From NCBI GenBank assembly GCA_044221445.1, contig JBGAPF010000003.1, positions 138,937-202,936 of the forward strand: a stretch of 64,000 nucleotides of DNA, read 5' to 3'. The notes beneath the pieces are model-generated. The model was not told the origin of the DNA. It ran no database searches and saw nothing but the letters and a program-made list of their open reading frames with translations. Made by a program: the position numbers and the translations under genes. This stretch comes from JBDHTS01 sp044221445 (GTDB taxonomy: Bacteria; Pseudomonadota; Alphaproteobacteria; Micavibrionales; Micavibrionaceae). Positions 61,825 to 64,000 of this stretch are shown here, piece by piece; within the stretch, counting starts at the first letter, position 1, and the number at the start of each line of letters is the position of its first letter.

Positions 61825-63657
61825 CTACTCCACCGTCACCGATTTGGCGAGGTTGCGGGGCTGGTCGACATCCGTGCCCTTGGTGACGGCGACGTGGTAG
61901 GCGAGGAGCTGGACCGGCAGGGCGTAGAGGATGGGGGCGACGAAGGGGTGGGCCTGCGGCAGGGCGACGCGCCAGTGCGCCTTGTCTTTCAGCTTCGCGC
62001 AGCCGGCGTCGTCGGAGAACAGCAGCACCTTGCCGCCGCGCGCGACCGTCTCCTGGACGTTCGAGGCCGTCTTTTCGAACAGCGGGTCGTTGCCGGGGGC
62101 CAACACCACGACCGGCACCGTGTCGTCGATCAGGGCGATGGGGCCGTGCTTCATCTCGCCGGAGGCGTAGCCCTCGGCATGGATATAGGAAATCTCCTTC
62201 ATTTTCAGCGCGCCTTCGAGCGCCAGCGGATAGAGGCCGCCGCGGCCGAGATAAAGCATGTCCCGCGCCTCCGCGACAGGCCGCGCCAGGTCCTCGATGG
62301 CGGCGGACGACATTTTGAGCGTTTCCGCCACCAGCGCGGGAACGCGGCGCAGCGCGTCGGAGAGTTCCGCCTCGCGGCCCGCGTCGATAGCGCCGGTGCG
62401 GGCGGCGACGGCCAGAGCGAGGCAGGCCAGCGTGGTGGCTTGAGTCGTGAAGGCCTTGGTGGAGGCGACGCCGATTTCCGGCCCCGCCAGCGTGTGCAGC
62501 ACGAAATCGGATTCGCGCTCGATCGTGCTTTCGATGGTGTTGACGATGGACAGAATCTTCTGGCCCTGCCGTTTGCAGTAGCGCAAGGCTTCCAGCGTAT
62601 CGAGCGTCTCGCCCGACTGCGAGACGATCACGGCGACGCCGTTAACCGGCATCGGGGCCTCGCGGTAGCGGAATTCGGAGGCGATGTCGATCTCGCACGG
62701 CACGCGCGCCACCTGCTCGAACCAGTATTTGGCGGCCATGCAGGCATAGAAGGCCGTGCCGCAGGCGACGAGCGTCAGGCGCGGCGCGCCAGAGAGCGCG
62801 GCCAGCACATCCTCCGGCAAATGGATGCGTCCGGTCGCCGGGTTCATGAAGCTGTTCAGCGTGTCGCCGATGACGGCGGGCTGTTCGTGGATTTCCTTGA
62901 GCATGAAATGACGGTATTCCCCCTTGCCCGCCGTCGCGCCGGACTGCGCCGTCACGCGGACCGCGCGTTTTTGCTGCACCCGTTTCGCGTCATAGATCGC
63001 GGCGCTTTTGCGCGTGAGGGTGACGCGGTCGCCGTCTTCCAGGAAGCAGACCTTTTTGGTGAGCGGCGCGAGGGCGTAGGAATCGGAAGCCAGGAACATC
63101 TCCCCCTCCCCATAGCCGACCGCGAGCGGCGTGCCCTGGCGGACGCCGACCATCAGATCGTGTTCGCCTGCGAAGATGATGGCGAGGGCATAGGCGCCGG
63201 TCAGCCGGTCGAAGGCGGCATTGGCCGCGTCCTCCGGCCCCATGCCTTGGGTCAGGTAATGGGTGACCAGATGGGCGACGACTTCGGTGTCCGTCTCCGT
63301 CTCGAACCGGCATTGCAGCTGTTCCAGCTCCGCCTTCAGCTCGGCGTAATTCTCGATGATGCCGTTATGGACGACGGCGGCCCTGGACGTGGCGTGGGGA
63401 TGGGCGTTGTTCTCGGTCGGGCCGCCATGGGTGGCCCAGCGGGTGTGGCCGATGCCCGTCGACCCCGGCAGCGGGTGTTTTTTCAGCTTCGCCTCAAGAT
63501 TGGCGAGCTTGCCTTCGGCGCGGCAGCGTTCGATATGGCCGTTGGAGAGCGTGGCGACGCCCGCCGAGTCGTAGCCCCGGTATTCCAGGCGTTTCAGCCC
63601 CTCGACCAGCAGGGGGGCCGCTTCGCCCTTGCTCAAAATCCCGATGATGCCGCACAT
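61825..63657 (-). CDS. glmS: Glutamine-fructose-6-phosphate aminotransferase (isomerizing)
   Basis: Makes glucosamine 6-phosphate for peptidoglycan and LPS. The 610-residue protein starts M-C-G-I-I-G-I, and the cysteine must become the N-terminal nucleophile, so ATG 63657 is the only sensible start. The glutaminase domain (G-H-T-R-W-A-T-H-G near 73) is followed by two SIS domains (S-Q-S-G-E-T-L-D-T near 350) and the C-terminal D-Q-P-R-N-L-A-K-S-V-T-V-E. GGAG precedes the start. Confidence 0.96.
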   Translation of the reverse strand: MCGIIGILSKGEAAPLLVEGLKRLEYRGYDSAGVATLSNGHIERCRAEGKLANLEAKLKKHPLPGSTGIGHTRWATHGGPTENNAHPHATSRAAVVHNGIIENYAELKAELEQLQCRFETETDTEVVAHLVTHYLTQGMGPEDAANAAFDRLTGAYALAIIFAGEHDLMVGVRQGTPLAVGYGEGEMFLASDSYALAPLTKKVCFLEDGDRVTLTRKSAAIYDAKRVQQKRAVRVTAQSGATAGKGEYRHFMLKEIHEQPAVIGDTLNSFMNPATGRIHLPEDVLAALSGAPRLTLVACGTAFYACMAAKYWFEQVARVPCEIDIASEFRYREAPMPVNGVAVIVSQSGETLDTLEALRYCKRQGQKILSIVNTIESTIERESDFVLHTLAGPEIGVASTKAFTTQATTLACLALAVAARTGAIDAGREAELSDALRRVPALVAETLKMSSAAIEDLARPVAEARDMLYLGRGGLYPLALEGALKMKEISYIHAEGYASGEMKHGPIALIDDTVPVVVLAPGNDPLFEKTASNVQETVARGGKVLLFSDDAGCAKLKDKAHWRVALPQAHPFVAPILYALPVQLLAYHVAVTKGTDVDQPRNLAKSVTVE

Positions 63658-63773
63658 ATATGTCTGTTCTCCCGTTCCCGAAGGCCTGATTTTAACCATA
63701 GCGGCCCAGGAAGGGAAATCGAATCACATTGAATTGCGGGATGTTTCAGGCGCGGCCGTTGCATAAGGGATTG

Positions 63774-63853
63774 ATCATCCTGAGCATCGCGAAAGATCCG
63801 CGCCGGCGGGGATGGGCGTTCCCGTGCAGATCCTTCGCTGCGCTCAGGATGAC
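63774..63853. repeat. Palindromic dispersed repeat next to glmS
   Basis: The left arm ATCATCCTGAGC... and right arm ...GCTCAGGATGAC are imperfect inverted copies of a GTCATCCTGAGCGCAGCGAA-type element, with a spacer of about 30 bases. Such elements are scattered in many bacterial genomes. It abuts the truncated repeat gene. Confidence 0.75.
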
Positions 63854-63860
63854 AGGCCAG

Positions 63861-64000
63861 CTGGATCTGGCGCAGGAGGATGGCGAGGTCGTCGGGGTGA
63901 AGCCGTGCTTCCACGGCGCGGACGGCCAGGCGGCGGAAGGCGCGCCAGCGGCTTAAGGTTTTCAGGAGGTCCCGCGACGCCGCGCTGCGCAGGCCATGTT
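63861..64000 (-). pseudogene. Second copy of the STGPRT/KHG gene (3' truncated, runs off window)
   Basis: Encodes K-H-G-L-R-S-A-A-S-R-D-L-L-K and on to L-L-R-Q-I-Q, the same as residues 96-142 of the protein at 49302-49847, on the opposite strand. The homology stops at the palindromic repeat. The frame then runs by chance into glmS. The 5' part lies beyond the window, so I cannot say whether this copy is otherwise intact. Confidence 0.75.

Noticed and set aside
61894..63732. 612-codon open frame on the plus strand opposite glmS
   Set aside because: It mirrors glmS codon structure in a GC-rich genome, is full of Arg/Gly/His runs without domain text, and glmS on the other strand is certain.
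63633..63860. Continuation of the truncated STGPRT/KHG frame into glmS
   Set aside because: Homology ends at the palindromic repeat. The remaining frame is read by chance through repeat DNA and the glmS start.

Overview
This window is a GC-rich bacterial chromosome segment with tightly packed genes, many of them joined by 4-base ATGA or GTGA overlaps. The gene set points to an alphaproteobacterium: a Phasin_2-type phasin, a TIGR02300 (FYDLN acid domain) protein, an MlaE/MlaF pair, heptose synthesis for LPS, and a class I ribonucleotide reductase without an ATP cone. Placement near Rhodospirillales or Micavibrionales is my inference. I saw no rRNA, tRNA, CRISPR array, transposase or integrase.

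Layout. 0-4.1 kb: a YceI / cytochrome b561 / YceI cluster, a membrane HExxH protein and nrdA. 4.7-9.5 kb: pyruvate kinase, a two-gene unit with an MshEN-like/C93 peptidase fusion, and hldE. 9.6-15 kb: a small protein under a Fur box, two coupled lipoproteins (the second FlgO-like), a pilin-like membrane protein coupled to a DacA-type carboxypeptidase, and a second carboxypeptidase. 15-28 kb: phasin, a GshB-like ATP-grasp ligase, a Y-family polymerase, an exosortase-associated acyltransferase, an M32 peptidase, a TPR methyltransferase, thrC, an M16 peptidase, dgkA/YqgE and a peroxiredoxin. 28-37.3 kb: a secreted Cys-rich protein, PBP1A, a sugar-dehydrogenase-like protein with a frameshift, mlaF/mlaE, a D-Ala-D-Ala dipeptidase facing alr, and nrdB.

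37.4-49.9 kb is an accessory island. It holds two tandem inverse-autotransporter/beta-helix adhesin genes, each broken by a different indel in the same N-terminal segment. Fragments of the 3' end of the LOG-family gene recur twice, and there are also an ankyrin gene, a gene with an in-frame amber codon, and several unknown small genes. The core resumes at 49.9 kb with a ferritin-like protein, PhoH, SCO1, panC, a prolyl-hydroxylase-like oxygenase, a fatty-acid oxidation pair, the TIGR02300 gene with prmA, and glmS. A 140-bp block of the island's right end returns, inverted, at the window edge.

Cell-envelope work dominates the core: PBP1A, two DD-carboxypeptidases, a DD-dipeptidase with alanine racemase, Mla lipid transport, hldE and glmS. 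nrdA and nrdB lie 32 kb apart but each carries a pair of NrdR-like boxes. Many genes have a -10 box only 5-9 bases before the start codon and no Shine-Dalgarno, which predicts leaderless mRNAs. Two candidate small RNAs, at about 50.8 and 55.05 kb, have a promoter and an intrinsic terminator but no gene between them.
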